A stretch of 64,000 bases of DNA from the NCBI GenBank assembly GCA_951812925.1, contig OX638368.1, positions 159,264,492-159,328,491 on the forward strand. Direction: 5' to 3'. The notes beneath the pieces were generated by a model. The model had not been told where the DNA came from. It saw nothing but the letters and a program-made list of their open reading frames with translations, and did no database searches. The DNA is from Calliopum simillimum (Eukaryota; Arthropoda; Insecta; Diptera; Lauxaniidae). The position numbers and the translations under genes are program-made. Positions 1 through 13,148 of this stretch are shown here, one piece after another. Every line of letters begins with the position of its first letter. The first letter of the stretch is position 1.

Positions 1-780
1 GGGTCGATATAAAATGCTACAGCAATTGGTGTTGAAGGTTAAAATCGTAATTTTGTGTGGAACCAATCAACCATAAGAAAAGCTGCAAATGCAAAACATC
101 ACAGTGATATCACACCAATATTCATATGTTCAACGGAAAATACAAAGTATTGAATTAGCGAATTAAGTTTTGGTTGAAATGTGCGTTTGAGTTTTCATGC
201 ATTGAATAACCTCATCTTGCAGATTCGAAACTAAAAGATGTAGCATGGTAAATCGTAATTGGTATTGTAGAACGAAATAATTGAAGTGGAACAACGTAAA
301 AAAATCAATTTTTGGAACTGAATATTATCTAAACTACAGAAAACATTTTAAATTTTTTAACGCCGAGATTTTTTCAAGAACATAGGCCTTAGTTTTTATG
401 GGTATACTTTCTATTGAGAAGAAAAAGTTATGAGCAAAAAACATTTTTTCGTACCTGTTTAACCGTGTTTGATTTGGCTTTAATATAAAAAGTTGTAAAA
501 ACTTAGTACTATAAAAATGAACTTTGCGCTGCTATAATTTAGCCAATAATAATCTGATCTTAATCATTGTTACATTTCTTGGAAGCATTTTAAATTTTTC
601 TTTCAAATAGTGCAAAAATATATTCGATACAAATTTTTGTTTCTCGAAAAACATTCTTCAAAACGGAGCTATAACCTCAAAAATCGAAATACTCGATCAA
701 GGTCGACGTGAACCGGGTGAAAAATTTGGTCGGTTCGGTTCAGTGGATCGAACCGTTTGGACTTTTGGATTGGTTCGTCA
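1..780. other. AT-rich intergenic sequence with a dispersed repeat piece
   Basis: No coding region is recognisable. About 285-470 is a diverged copy of a repeat also seen near 10,640-10,780 and 35,060-35,300. All three share a phrase like GAATATTATCTA followed by a TTTTTTAACG block, and then a GAAGAAAAA..ATGAGCAAAAA block. Confidence 0.5.
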
Positions 781-1392
781 AAACGGTTTTGTATAACGCA
801 GAGAAGGAAGCATGGCAGATATAGAAAAGTTTATATATTATTGATCAGCGTCACCTCCTGAGTCGATATAGCCATGTCCGTCTGTCTGGCTGGCTGGCTG
901 GGTGTGCGTGGAAATACATTTTCTGGAAAAAGTTAGCAAGATAATTCAATGAAATTTGGTACGCTGCCTCCGTTTTTAAAGTTAAATCGTGGGATTGAAA
1001 ATGAACGAAATTGGTTAACGGACATGCCTACCGCCCCCACAAAAATATCTTCAAAATGCAACTTTAGGAGTACTTTTCACGACAATGCAACCGAAACTCG
1101 CATAAATACTACGAATTGTAAGCGCAAGCTTTGAAAAAAAAACTAGGTGAACTCGGACGAGAAGGCGTCCCATATAAGTAAAAGCTTCAAAAAGCTAAAC
1201 TGAAAGCGTTTTTTGAGATAATCGCACAAAATTTTACTCAGACACTAAGAAATAAATGCAAGCTCTGAGCAAAAACTGGGCGAAATCGGATAAGAGAACG
1301 TGGCACCTCCCATATAAGCAAAATTTTTAAAATACTGCAGTGTAGGGTATTTAATGTTTGGCCAGGCCAAAGCTTACACCCATGCTAGTTTT
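781..1392 (-). repeat. GGCCTGGCC dispersed repeat, copy A
   Basis: In reverse orientation this begins near 1390 with the GGCCTGGCC palindrome and a CCCTACACTGCAGTATTTTA block. It then has internal units containing a GGTGCC/GGCGTC..CACGCC-like phrase, a CCGTTxACC..ATTTC block and a short CTGGCTGGCTGG run near 887-900. The same order of blocks occurs at 7,924-8,475, 25,690-26,405 and 34,177-35,062, with a terminal scrap at 42,352-42,425. The open frame at 949-1134 lies inside the repeat and is not taken as a gene. The superfamily is not recognised. Confidence 0.7.
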
Positions 1393-1499
1393 TTCCCTAA
1401 ACCGGATTTTTGGTTCTGTTCAACGGCTCCGAAATTATAAATAAACATTTTTATTTTATTCATTTATTTTTATTTTATGTTATTTCTATACAGTAATAA

Positions 1500-2132
1500 C
1501 ACAGTCCTCGATGAAAAAAAGTATGAGATCAGAGTAAGTGATTTTTGCAGGATTTTGCTCGCTAAATCCGAATATGTCCTCCGATTTGCTCCATTACGTC
1601 TGAAATCTGAGTTATCCTTGATTTAATGTGCAGAAAACGCTTTTTTCAAACATATGGCGTACATCCTGAAAGTAGTCTAGTTCACTTTTGACAGCGGCAT
1701 TGAATAGCCCAGAGCTTCTTCTTTAAAGCGTATTTTTATCTTTTCCAATTGGATCATTAGTTTCCGAGATATCATCCATTGAAGTAAAGGTATACAAATT
1801 GAATATAGTCCTTTGCAGGTATTAGCGATAACTTTACTTCAATCGATGATATCTCGGAAACTAATGATTCAATTGAAAAACTTAAAAATACGCTTTAAAG
1901 AAAAAGCTCTGGACTATTCAATGCCGCTGTTAAAAGTGAGCTAGACTACTTTCAGGATGTACGCCATATGTCCGAAAATAGCGTTTCTTGCATTTTAAAT
2001 CAAGGATAACTCTGATCTCAGACGTGATGGAGCATATTGGAGGTCATATTCGGATTCAGCAATCAAAATTCTATAAAAATCACCTACTCTCATTTCATAC
2101 TTTTTTAAATTTTTCAAAAACGCAGGACTGTG
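1500..2132. mobile_element. Palindromic (fold-back) element FB1 with TAA target duplication
   Basis: Two arms of about 300 bases (1500-1797 and 1815-2132) are inverted copies of each other around a short centre near 1805. The outer ends read CACAGTCCT on the left and AGGACTGTG on the right. Both are bordered by TAA (1497-1499 and 2133-2135), which looks like a 3-bp target-site duplication. There is no coding capacity. The CAC start and TAA/TTA duplication are shared with the elements at 13,149 and 16,167. A 3-bp duplication is known for CACTA-type (CMC) and PIF/Harbinger transposons, so the superfamily is open. Confidence 0.8.
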
Positions 2133-2135
2133 TAA

Positions 2136-2735
2136 TCGGACTAATCCAAAAAAATAAAGAAACATAATTATAGTAGGGGAATGTCGTATAGGTTGGGACG
2201 GGTTTTGTTTTTGTTCAGTGGTTTTGAAATGGATCGAAAAATTGTTAATTTAAATAAACTTATGAAAAGGTATGGTCATCGGCTACAACTTTTTTATAGA
2301 AAGTTATTTGATATCATGATCAGGTCAAAAGTTATAGCCATTTTAATGAAGACAACTTTTTTTTTATGAAGTAATCCATGCCAAGTGTACCAGCTCAGAA
2401 CTTTTTTCTCCGATTTCGCTCAAATTTGGCAATATGATAGATCCGGTATGCAAAAACAACAATCCGGGTGGATTTGGTCCTAGTACCATTTGTTGTTAAA
2501 ATACAGGGTGTTGAAGTTGGCGTTTTTAGTCATTTTCATGAAAAGTGTGTTTTTTCAAAAATTTATAGCTTATACTAATGTTTGTATATTGATAAATCTA
2601 AGTTAGTGGTCCCATTCATTTTGAAGTGCTGTTTTTACAAAAAAATATTTCTTGGTGAAAAAAATTTTTTTTCATCAAAATTTTTTACACTTAAAAATAC
2701 TTTTGTGGATTTTTTTTGAAAAACCCCCCTTTCGA
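2136..2735. other. AT-rich sequence, nothing recognised
   Basis: I see only AT-rich sequence with short open frames and homopolymer runs. No domain, splice structure or element border is visible. Confidence 0.4.
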
Positions 2736-2862
2736 TTTTTTTTAAAAGTACTTTAAATTAAAGCATATTTTATAAGCTTTAAAATGATGTATGACTCAAG
2801 ATGGGATTCGGACGCTACATGGGAGTTTTTGGCTTTTGAACGCCCGCGGAAGGCAAAGATGT
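2736..2862 (+). repeat. Arm fragment of the 45.3-kb fold-back family
   Basis: The stretch from AAGTACTTTAAATTAAAG through ATGTATGACTCAAGATGG to TTTTGGCTTTTGAACGCC matches the left arm at 45,345-45,450 and part of 27,836-27,905. It is a solo arm piece without its partner. Confidence 0.7.
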
Positions 2863-3504
2863 TTTTTTAATTTAAGCCCCCCATATCGAGCAAAAAAAAA
2901 AAAAAAAACAAAACTCCAAATTTCGCATTTGTCCAAAAATCACGTTTTGTACCCAAAACTTAGCGCTTTTTTTTTTAATCGGCAGGGGCGCTTAAATTAA
3001 AAAAACATTATAAACAAAGTCGATTTATTTTTCGTCAAGGAATTTGCTAGAATTTTACAGACTTTTAAGACCTGTTATGTGGGCGCAAAGAGCGATTTCA
3101 ACTTCTTAACCCATTCTGTCGCCATGACCCACATACGATTTTTCTGAATTCTACTCCGGAACATTTGGAAGGGAGCCCCGTAACATACCTACTACTTCTG
3201 AAATATTTGCTCTCCCGTATATTATCGGAAATCACGATTTTCCCAAAATTTTTAGATAAAACGACCTCCTGACACTCTCTCGGGTCGAAATCTTTTTGTT
3301 CAGCAATTGGGAACTTCTAGGAATATATTCCACCACATTTGGTTATTGAACATGAAAAAAAAATTTTTCATGCAACCTGGGTCATATAAGAGGAGATTAT
3401 TTTCGGATATGCCCACACATCACTTACTTACTAATAATGCAATAACGGGCCATTGCTTTCTATGATCATTCTCAATCGATTAATGTGCATTATGGTTTCC
3501 ACAT

Positions 3505-3645
3505 TAGAATTTTTCCATTTAAGTTCAGCAACAAAGCAAACAAATTTTTTCAAGACAACTCCATCACTGTTCTGGATTGAGATCCCTCAAGCACGGACTT
3601 AAACCCATTTGAGCATCTGCGGAATGACATGACAATGAGAAAAAA
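3505..3645 (+). pseudogene. Tc1-like (DD34E) transposase C-terminal remnant
   Basis: Reading forward from about 3524, the translation gives FFQDNSITVLD, a stop, then DPSSTDLNPFEHLRNDM. The second part is the well-known Tc1 block ending in (D)LNPIEHLWN, whose E is the third catalytic residue. Here that E is kept, the usual tryptophan after LD is a TGA stop, and the rest of the transposase is missing or too decayed to follow. No terminal repeats were found. This is a dead fragment of a Tc1/mariner-superfamily element. Confidence 0.7.
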
Positions 3646-6600
3646 GTAAATTTAGTCTAATAGCTTCCACTTTAACAATTTCAAAATGTAAGTTGTCCAT
3701 TGTTGACGTATCACTCAAACAAGTTTTAAAAAATTATAAAAGATATCTTTTTTTAGCAAATTTACATCAATTCTGCTCAGTTTATATATCATAATCAACT
3801 ACCAAATTTTTATTTTTTATGAGAAATTAGTTGCTTGGTCCGATTTTTGATCAAAAAAGAAATAAGTCCAAACTTGATTTATGACCATAGGATTCATACG
3901 GCTTCGCTTATTACCACAGACATGTATAAAACATTAAAAATACGAATATACACCATAAAATTTTTACTGATTTCATTCTTGTGACGCAAGTAAGAAGAGA
4001 TTGTTCCATGAGTCACTAATTCAAAATATTATATTTTCTTCATCAAAAAAATTCTTCCTTAAGTTAATAAAGGAAAAAGAGCGTTTCGTTTCATGTCCCA
4101 TGAGTCACACTTATTTAAGCAACAATTTAAAACAGAAAACATTAATTTTTTAAAATGTCCTTACATTTAGTAAAAGAAGGGTTCTTTAGTTATTTCTATA
4201 TAAATGTTTTCACAGTTTTAGGGCTTAATTTAGTTATGACGAAAGTTTTAACATATTATGTAGCAAAATGTCCCATGAGTCACGATGAAATGCCCTTCAT
4301 ACATATTTTATTAGCTATTCATCTTTGAAAAAATTTATTTATATTAAATTGAGATATGTACAAAGGAGTTGGTTTCTCATTTGAGACTATCTCCGCTCAG
4401 TTTTTTCTTATTTGTAAATTTTTTTAATGTTGGGTAAAAAGAGAACGGAAAGTGAAGAGAAAGAGGAGACTCAGTTCTTTTACACCTCAGTCAGTTCTGG
4501 TTTTTCGATAGTGAGGGTTAGTGCATGTTTTTTTCTTAAAAAAGTTTTGTAAAGAACGCGAGTGTGTGTGGTATTCTCCCTGTAAATTTTTTTTTTAATA
4601 ACAAAGCGTATTCTTTTATCTTAAGAAAATTAAATCAATAAACAATTAGAATTACTAGCTACCAGTTTCAAAATTTTAAGAACGAAATGTTATTTTAATT
4701 GTGATATTATTATTTTTGCAACAGCTTAGCATTCTAACGACTGACATTCTCCCGGTTGATATTTTCCCGTCATATTTATTCCGGAAGAATGGTTCTCTTA
4801 CGAAAGATTGTTGTTTATAACGTTTTGAGACTAAAATTTCATGTTTATTTTTTAAATATATTGTTTCAGTGAAGCTTACAAAAAATAAAAAAATCATAAG
4901 GCAACCCTGAAAGTTTATGTTCAAAAAGGTTCCATCGTATTCAATTAAAAATATAAAATATGAAAAATAGTTGGGGACCAAATAAGGCATGTTTTGGTAC
5001 ATTTTTCGGAGATTCACCCATATTTTAGACAGATTTACGATTGCCTAAAAAATGTTGAAGAGGGTGTCATAAAAGTGAGGTGAGAATTGTTTCAATTTTT
5101 TTAAAGGTCATTAAGAGGTCGTACACCATCGTTTTATGCAAAATATCGGCTGGGTAAGTTCCTTTGTTTATTATGATCTAAAAAAAATAATATCGTGAAC
5201 TTAGAATCAACCGTATATTATTGTTAAGCTAAAATATCCCCAAATTACTTATTTTCGAAATTTCACCTAATCGGAGGTGAGGAATATTATATTAACTTTA
5301 TTGACCAAACGAAAATGTAACTGAAATGTTAAAGTTTTTAAGTATCTTTGCTATGTGAGATTGTAGATCTATTTGGTCGAAGACCTGATGTTGGCAAAAT
5401 TCCTTATAAGTAGTTGATGTGTTCGGAAAATCAATATAAATGACCTGATTTTTTAACTTTGACCTTAAAAAAATCGCACATAAGATCTAAAACAGCGAGG
5501 CGCCTTGGTGGTAACAATAAGTAGGCCAGTTGCTATTAGAAACCGTTAAAAGATTTCGATTTATTTTTATGTCTCGCACTGTGTTATTGAAGTAACTTTT
5601 TTCTCAAAATTGAAAAAAAAAAAAAAAAAAATTGTGTTACAAACGCACACAAATTCTTACACATTTTCTTCTTAATAAAATGTCAAGAACCTCAGCAATG
5701 TCTCATTTTTTAACATCTTCAAAATTTTTGTTGCGCATATTTCTTTGTATGTTTTTTTTCTATTTCTTCATACATCCTTGAATGTCGCATCAGTGGGACT
5801 TCAAATAATTTCCTTATCCTTTTAATGTATGCGGTTGCACGTAGCTATTAGTTACACTGTATAATAACGTTGTTGCCAAAAAAAAGTGCTTTGAGCTGTC
5901 TGAACGGCTGCTTACCCAAAAATTATGTTCTTTTGCTGAAATGGAATATTTGTTGATGATTTTTGTAATTATTTCATTTCAGTGTCAGCGAAAAGTATTT
6001 TCAAGAAAAATTTTAATTTAAAATTCATGGTATTTACTATTTAGAAACATGCAAATGCGTGCCAATTCATATTTTAATTATCGTATTTAATTAAATTTAA
6101 GTACAAAGGGAGTTGACTGGCATAAGCATGCCATATTCAAATTAGGTCGAATCAAATGTAAACTTCGCAATGGGAGTTCGAAAATTTGTGTACAAACTAT
6201 TTTTTCGGGGTTCTGAAAACTACGTAAATAGCCACAGAGTTCGCTATGACAGAATCATATTTAACTTGCCAAAGTAAAATTTTCAGTATGAATTATATTT
6301 AATATTTTATGTTTTAGATTTTTGTGCCAAGCCATTTCCTACTTATATCTCTTAAGATTTTCTTTAAAGTGGTTTGAGTTCATATATTGATCGCAAAACA
6401 GTATAAGACTTCATTTTTCCGAACCCTAACAAAGTTTAACCCAAAACATTGCTGTACCTAAAAACTCAATTATCTCTTCTGAATTTTAGTATTAAAAATG
6501 CTATAGTTCGATCAATTCTTAAAATATTTGCTCGATTTTAATGTGATTCGATTCATAATTTTGGCTTTCATCTAATAAGATCAGAGAGTAAATTTTGACC

Positions 6601-6660
6601 TCTTAATCTCGTCACATATACATACAATTATTATGGATAAATATAATTTATTAATAAATT
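3646..6660. other. AT-rich gene-poor sequence
   Basis: No gene is supported. The 13-mer TCCCATGAGTCAC, or a one-base variant, occurs three times, near 4005, 4098 and 4270. A poly(A) tract lies at about 5612-5630. Part of 5040-5140 (GAGGGTGTCA..AAGGTCATTA..AGGTCGT) is related to sequence near 63,140-63,225 on the other strand and to 57,560-57,635, so it is another dispersed repeat. The frame at 4676-5017 (minus) shows no recognisable domain. Confidence 0.4.
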
Positions 6661-6689
6661 TGTCTACTTTTCTCAAATTGGGAGCAAAA

Positions 6690-7190
6690 TCATCATATAC
6701 TTAATTCCATATAATGGTCCAAAGAGTTTTGCGATCCATAAAAACTTTATTTTCATCTTTGGTGAGACCAATTTTAGGATATGCTTCCGTAGTTTGGTGC
6801 CCTCGGTATCAATGTTACATAGAATTGGTTCAGAAGCAGTTCCTACTTTTTTGTCTGCACAGTTTTGCTTGGGATCCAACAGTTCATTTACCACCATATG
6901 AACAAAGACTAAAATTAATCAACTTACCGCCTCTAAAAAACCGGAGAATAATGCTGAATACTTTATTTATCATTAAGGTTATCAATGGATGTTTTCTTAG
7001 CAAGTACCTTTCAAATAACACACTCATTAATGGGCCTCAATTATCTACTACATGAGCCCTTTCCAAACGCATGCTCTGATTTCAACCATTTTTATGTGGC
7101 TATTGATTTCAATCAAATGAAGAACTTTACCGAACATAGCATTTTGTGTTTCCGGATGAGGCCTTCCTTTAGCAATGGTAATACCTAGTA
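6690..7190 (+). pseudogene. Non-LTR retrotransposon reverse transcriptase, C-terminal remnant
   Basis: The frame beginning near 6714 gives LRSIKTLFSSLVRPILGYAS, then VVWCP and LPPYEQRLKLINLPPLKNRR, followed by IMLNTLFI. This order is typical of the thumb/C-terminal part of reverse transcriptase in Jockey/CR1/I-like LINEs. Similarity continues in another frame (DFNHFY..IDFNQ) to about 7150, so there is at least one frameshift, and a stop at 7053-7055 ends the first frame. The catalytic palm (YADD) lies upstream and is absent, which fits a 5'-truncated copy. The clade assignment is from memory of the family and is not firm. Confidence 0.8.
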
Positions 7191-7607
7191 GCAGCTTCCA
7201 CAAAGGCAGCTATCTGGCGCTGTGGTCATAGAGCTCCTTCCAACGCTTCTCTTCAAGATAGTGGTTGCATTGTGCAGCTCATTTTTCTAGCGCTGGAGTG
7301 GTTTGTGGGCACCTTTCTTTGTTGTGCCATAGTTCCTGGACAAAGACTTCGGAAGATCAATCATAGGAAAGTTGTATGAGTGTTTTCTTCAATTGTATAA
7401 TAAAAGTGCTTTTTCATGTACTTTTTGAACAGCTTCTTTCTTTTTTTGTAACCACTACTACAAATTTGAAAGCTGCTTTCTATATGGGACCTATAATTCT
7501 TGAACTTTTAATTATGTTATATGAATTATGAAATTCATTGTAGTTTATGAGAATAAATGGCTCAGTAAATGAAGTTTAAATGAATAAATAAATTTTAATA
7601 AATAAAT
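7191..7607 (+). mobile_element. 3' UTR and A-rich tail of the truncated LINE
   Basis: Non-coding sequence follows the reverse transcriptase remnant and ends at 7579-7607 in a run built of AATAAATAAA/TTTTAATAAATAAATAA units. Simple A-rich tails of this kind end many CR1/Jockey-like LINEs. The 3' border is put at the end of the run. No target duplication could be paired by eye. Confidence 0.55.
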
Positions 7608-7923
7608 AAGTGCTAACCTTTAGGAAATTTAAAGCCAGTGTTGTACGACATTTTTATTCTAATGTCACTTCTCGGAGTGTGCATAACGAACACAGCGCAT
7701 ATAAAACCATATCTTTCCATAACTCAATTAACCAAGCCATTTTGTGGGACCGACCAATCAGGGTGCCACCTTTAGTGGATGGAATTATTTATAGGTAACG
7801 TTTTTGCAGGAACCTTGAGTTGAAGTAGAAAAATTTCAGGAAGGTACTTAGCGGCACACAGTGATCTAGAATGCGATTCCTACCGGTCATACGTCTTTCC
7901 AGGTTGTTTTTAATAACAACTTA

Positions 7924-8475
7924 GTAGTAAGGGTGCTACTTTTGGCCTGGCCAAAAAATATTATACACTAGACCGCAGTATTTTGAAAATTTTCTTTGTA
8001 TGGGAGGTGCCACACCTTCTTGACTGAATTCATCACTTTTCGTTTAGATATTGCAATAAATATTTGAAATAATTGCACGAAATTTGGTTTCATTATCTTA
8101 AAAAATGCTTTCAGTACAGCTTGTTAAATTTTTTTGCTCAGAGTTGTTATTTTTAATCCTCAGTATTTATATTTATTTTCTTTCCGTTATCGCAAATAAC
8201 GCTCTTAATATTGCTTTTTGAATATATACCACGAGCTAACTTTTACGACGAAATAAGTGTCCCAAATTTCATTGAATTATCTTGGTTAGTTTTTCCGTGA
8301 AAAATATTTCCACGCACAGACCAGTCTGCCAGCCAGACAGACGGACATGGCTATATCGACTCAAGAGGTTACGCTGATCAAGAATATATATACTTTTCCA
8401 TACCTGGCATAACTTCTTCTCTGCGTTACAAACGGAAGAAAAAGGAGAATATAGCCTAGGTGTAGGGTATAAAAA
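7924..8475 (+). repeat. GGCCTGGCC dispersed repeat, copy B
   Basis: It starts GTAAGGGTGCTACTTTTGG, then has GGCCTGGCC, a CAGTATTTT block and GGGAGGTGCCAC. It ends with a TTACAAACGGAAG block and GGTGTAGGGTATAAAAATA. Both the start and the end phrases recur in copies C and D in the same order. The copy is shorter than D because it has fewer internal units. Confidence 0.75.
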
Positions 8476-9880
8476 TAATAAAAATTCGTGAATTAGGGAC
8501 ATTATGACAATTATTAATTTTTTATAATTTACAGACTGCTTTTTATATTAAAAAAAAAAAACACCTATATCTAAGTATGTAAGTCTTCAGTAAAAAATAA
8601 ACCAAATGAAATTTGCTATAAAGTAAAAGAAATTATGACCATTTAACTTTAACATTTCTAAAGAGATTTTTGGAAGAAATTTACACTTTCTGAATTCATC
8701 AAGTTCAAGATGCAAAATTATTCTTATTATGTTATCATGGGAAAATCCAAAAACTTAGAGGTCGCAGTACCAAAATAGCCTTTTCTCTATTTATTCGCTT
8801 TGCCGATGGTGACCTTGTACAAAATATTAAATCAATAAAATAAAAAAAAAAAATAAAAATAAAAAATTCATAAAATCTGTTGAAGCAAATAATGTGCTTT
8901 GGGGGATTTTAGTTTTATATAAGAAAAATACCCTGAATATGATACCTACTGTACGAGAGCATTAAGTGGGTAGTACTAAAAACAGGAAAGGAAAAAAATT
9001 AAGAAAAACAATAACAATTAGCGAAATTAATTTGCTCCTACTACGTACGTTTATCTCAGCTTCTACCCAATTAGACATACCCCATTATTATGAAATGGCC
9101 TAATCACGTGGCATGAATATTATGAAATTTGTCAGCAATCTCTGCTAAAGAAGATTCACAATTCTCTCGGTTTTCGTTTCTGTTTATCTTGACACACGGT
9201 GCCTTAATTTTAATGGTCCTTTAGCCAACTACATACAAACGTTGGATGAAGTTCCTCTTGTACGCTACACTTCATAAGAAAGGATATTTATTTTAATTCC
9301 TATTTTTTGTCAGCAAATTCCGAAATTTCGTTTCAGCATATTTGGAGATTTTTTATTGGAAGAAAGCCATTTCCATTTAAATCATAATACTTGCGTATCT
9401 CCGACAACATCATTTAAAATCAAATCGAACACTTCTATATAACCAGAAAATGAAGAGATACATTGATCTAGACATACGAGTAAAGACACTCTGGGAGTAA
9501 TTCGACTAAAAGTTGCCACTACCGCATGTCCCAGCTTGACATATTGCGAAGTGTTTAAATGAAAGAACGAAGCACCTTCGCTATGTTCCAGAGCTAACTC
9601 CGAGTAATTACAAACTATTCCCAAAAATGAAAGAGAACTGAGTGAGTAGAAATTTATAAACGGTAAAGAAGTAAAGTCTGCAGCATTGGCATATTTTTCA
9701 GGTAACGAAAAAACATTTTTTTATGAAGGCTGTTGTAGGCTAATTGAAAGAACTAAAAAAAACTTTAGAGTCGCAGTTAAAAAAAAAAAAAAAAAAAATA
9801 ATCCCCGATTCTGCGAACCTAAGAACGCTCTCTCACATATATGTTTGCAAGAATATACAATGCTAACTTGGGAATCCATT
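8476..9880. other. AT-rich sequence, nothing recognised
   Basis: Only short open frames without recognisable domains. Homopolymer A runs occur near 8549 and 9780-9800. The minus frame 9382-9624 has no recognisable motif. Confidence 0.35.
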
Positions 9881-9883
9881 CTA

Positions 9884-10780
9884 TGAAGAAAAATAGAGTT
9901 ATGAGCAATATCTTTTGTTTTGCCAAAATGCACCTTCCGGGGAATCAAAAGTGCTCCATTGGCATCTTATGAAAAAAGTGTATAAGGCAAAAAATGCTTA
10001 AAATAATCCAAAGTATACGTGTGAATTTGGGAACTTTTTGAGACATTTGATGATTGGCCAAAAATTTCTCAAGTGAGCCACCCGAGAATTTAAACGTAAA
10101 AAGGCTTTCAAGAAAAAAGTTTGTTTTTGAAGCAACTAAGTAGTAAAGAAAATATGGATAAGAAATTTTTTTCTTTCTAAAGTATTTAACATTGATGAGG
10201 GAATAAAATAGTATTTTTGATTTGGACCAACATTTTTTTTTATGATTGAAAACCCCTTTTTCTAATAAATAAAATTTTGAGCAACTTCTCCGCCCGTGAG
10301 AAAATTATAAAAATATGTTGGCACTCTTCACATATCTAGATACTTTATCTCGAAAAAAATTGGGGTAATCGATATTGGTTGAAACCTTAACAATATAGTG
10401 TGCCGTGTAACTCTTTTTTCAATAGTAGAGAAAAGCAAGGCATGATTTTTTTTTCAGAATTTTTTGAGACATTTCAGAATTTTTCAAAAATTGGTCAAAA
10501 AAAAATTGGACAAGAATTTCCAAAAATCTAAAACAATTCACACGTATTTTTTGGATGATTTTAAAAATTTTTTGCCTCAAAACTTTTTTCGAAAGATGCT
10601 TGCTTTTAAGTATAAAATCGCTATTTCGACCGCTTAGTTGAAAAATGTAAACGATTTTTGAAACCGAATATTATCTATGCTACAAAAAGAAATATATAAT
10701 TTTTTAACGTCAAAATTTTTGCAAGAACATAATCTTAGTTTTTATGCAAATTTGGATAAATTTTCTTTAAAGAAAAATCG
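9884..10780. repeat. Diverged fold-back copy of the GGCATCTTA family
   Basis: The left arm near 9955-10,060 has GGCATCTTATGAAAAAAGTG, AAAATGCTTAAAAT and TACGTGTGAATTT in order. The right arm near 10,480-10,610 has the same blocks inverted. About 10,065-10,440 between them is unrelated and may be a later insertion. Flanking blocks at 9884-9950 and 10,640-10,780 match the repeat at 35,060-35,300. Arms are diverged and the ends are not defined. Confidence 0.55.
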
Positions 10781-13145
10781 AAAAACCTCTCGAAATGTAC
10801 CGTACAATATTCCATTCAAAAGTTTTGACAATTTTAAAATTACATTTTGAATGCCTTTACACCTGCTAAAACCACAAAACCTTTGGGTTTTGTGTCATCA
10901 TAAAACTGCCATAGATTGTGGAAGAAACAATGTAATGACAATTTTTAAGAGCTCATTTTTCCGGAAAGAGTAGTATTCAATGTTGAATTAAGTAAAATAA
11001 TAATAAAAATTTTAGCCATTTTTCGTGTATTTAACCTCAAATATCTCAAAATCTTGAAATGATGGAGAATTTCTGAGCTTGGACTCGGATTCTAAGCGGA
11101 AAATTCCTGCGGAAGTGATCCTCAGCTGCCCTGTAACAAAAGCTTGCAAATTTGTGTAATTTATTGCATGCTTTTAGGATTACTTTATTTTACGTTTTAA
11201 GCTTTTCATCACCATAACAGTGAAAATACTCCATTACTTTCTTTCTTGCGAATGTTATTTCTTCTTGGAGTTAGTCTTTTTACTAAATTCTTTCATCATG
11301 CATAATTTTTCTCTAACATTTTCATGATTCACGTATTTTTGTTTCAACATGACTTCCACGTTGTCTTCGGACGGTCACGTTTCTTGTTGCCTTGACGGCT
11401 AAAAATCAATAATTGACTATAGACTTCCGTCTGTAGTTTTCAGTGTTTGACTTATACATTTTCAATCTCGTCATATTAATTCTACGGAGCATCTTTGCAG
11501 TGTTGTTTAACATTTAACGTTTGTCTTCTTCATAAAAGTCTTTTCCTCCTTGTTAAAGGAATTGTATTGGAACTCTAATTTGAGCTTTATCTTTTGAACA
11601 TTCTAAAACTCTCCTTTAATCTAGTATTTTTAGGGTATAAGGCAGGGGTTGAAGCAAGAAAAAATCTTTTAATTAGCTAATTCAAGCCATAATTTACGCT
11701 AGATTTTAATTAAATGGAAAACATTTTGTTTTTTAATTGTGTTATTATTTTTATGAATATATAATGCCAAAATTGGCCTTTAAGAGAATCAAAAGCGCTT
11801 CTCAGGTTTATCTCGGAGCGGAAAAAAATAATGCAGATACCTTTTTTAAGAGTCCCTCTAGCTTTTGAGTCCGTGTGTGGACGACTCTTTTTGCTTCATA
11901 CAAATTGCACCAGTTTAATCTGCATATGTAAATATAGTGTCCGGGGTATATAATCGTAAAAATGATATCATTAAAATGGATAAATTATGCATCCAATATC
12001 AAAATCAGTAACTATTGTTATTTTTCAAATTTCCATTTCTTTCTAAATGTTTACGTATTATTTATTTAAGGAATGGTCAATAATTAAATTGGTGGATTCT
12101 TAGGAAAATAAATGAAGTAATAAATCAGCACAAAAATACAAAACAGGAATGCAATCACTTTTTAGTGTATCTTTTGTGCAAATCATGCATGAATTTTAAA
12201 CACATTTTATGGTATGTCATATGTTATGGTCGTTTTTGACCGAATTTAATTTCCTTCTTTGTTTCCTTTTTCTATTTAAGTGTTTCCGTTGTATTTCAAT
12301 TTTATTTCCTTTTCGCAACAACTTAAGTACCTACTATATAGTACATTGTGTCGTATTGATGCTGAACGCGTCATAATGATGCGATTAAGTTTTGTACATG
12401 ACAGAATTTCTTGATTATCATCAACAAACCATTCGAAAAAAAAAACAATTTTGATTGCCACTTTTGCTGGATTCTTTTTGTTTTTCATTGTTTTGTTGCA
12501 TACCTTGAGGGGAGCTCAAGTGTTTTCATTTTATTTTTGTACTTTGTCATCGGCATCGGGCATAAATGTCGGAAATACAATTACTTAATCAACATAGATA
12601 CACACGCACATGCACACAAGTAAAAGTTAAGGACCTTGAAAAATTGCTGTACATATGTCACTTTAATTATTCCATGTAGAAAATTCAATGTGTTAATTAT
12701 TGGCAACACATACTTTCGCATGCAGCCAGCATAGTCATGAACACCGCTGTGTATGAATATTTTTATACATTTATGTATGTATAATTATATTTATTGTATT
12801 TATTTACTGAGTATGTACTATGCATCTACATATCTTTGAATTAATTAATTGCTAAATAATTAAAAAGCTGTTGTTATTGTAAATATGATATGTTGTACGT
12901 AGTATGTTGTATGAACAATATTTTCGTAATATTTTATACGAGAGTAAATTTTTGCCTTGTGCTTTGTTTTGCTCTGGAATATAATATTTTGGGGTAAATT
13001 GTACAAAAATAAAGTTCACTGCATTACAATGAATTTAGTGTTGCGCCATCGACCGAATTTAATAAACTTTAGTACACCGCACGGTAGTATAGGGAAAACA
13101 GAGGGAGCTGAAATAGTTTTGGTTTAATGAGGTAAATGTATTTGA
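10781..13145. other. Mostly single-copy-looking AT-rich sequence
   Basis: No gene, splice pattern or repeat shared with the rest of the window was seen. It contains AT-rich microsatellite-like stretches (ATGTATGTAT near 12,770) and a CACA-rich run near 12,600. It could be ordinary intergenic or intronic DNA. Confidence 0.3.
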
Positions 13146-13148
13146 TAA

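Noticed and set aside
949..1134. 61-residue ORF with relatives at 34.7 kb and 26.1 kb in the same frame
   Set aside because: All lie in the same block of the GGCCTGGCC repeat; frames are broken in each and no domain is visible.
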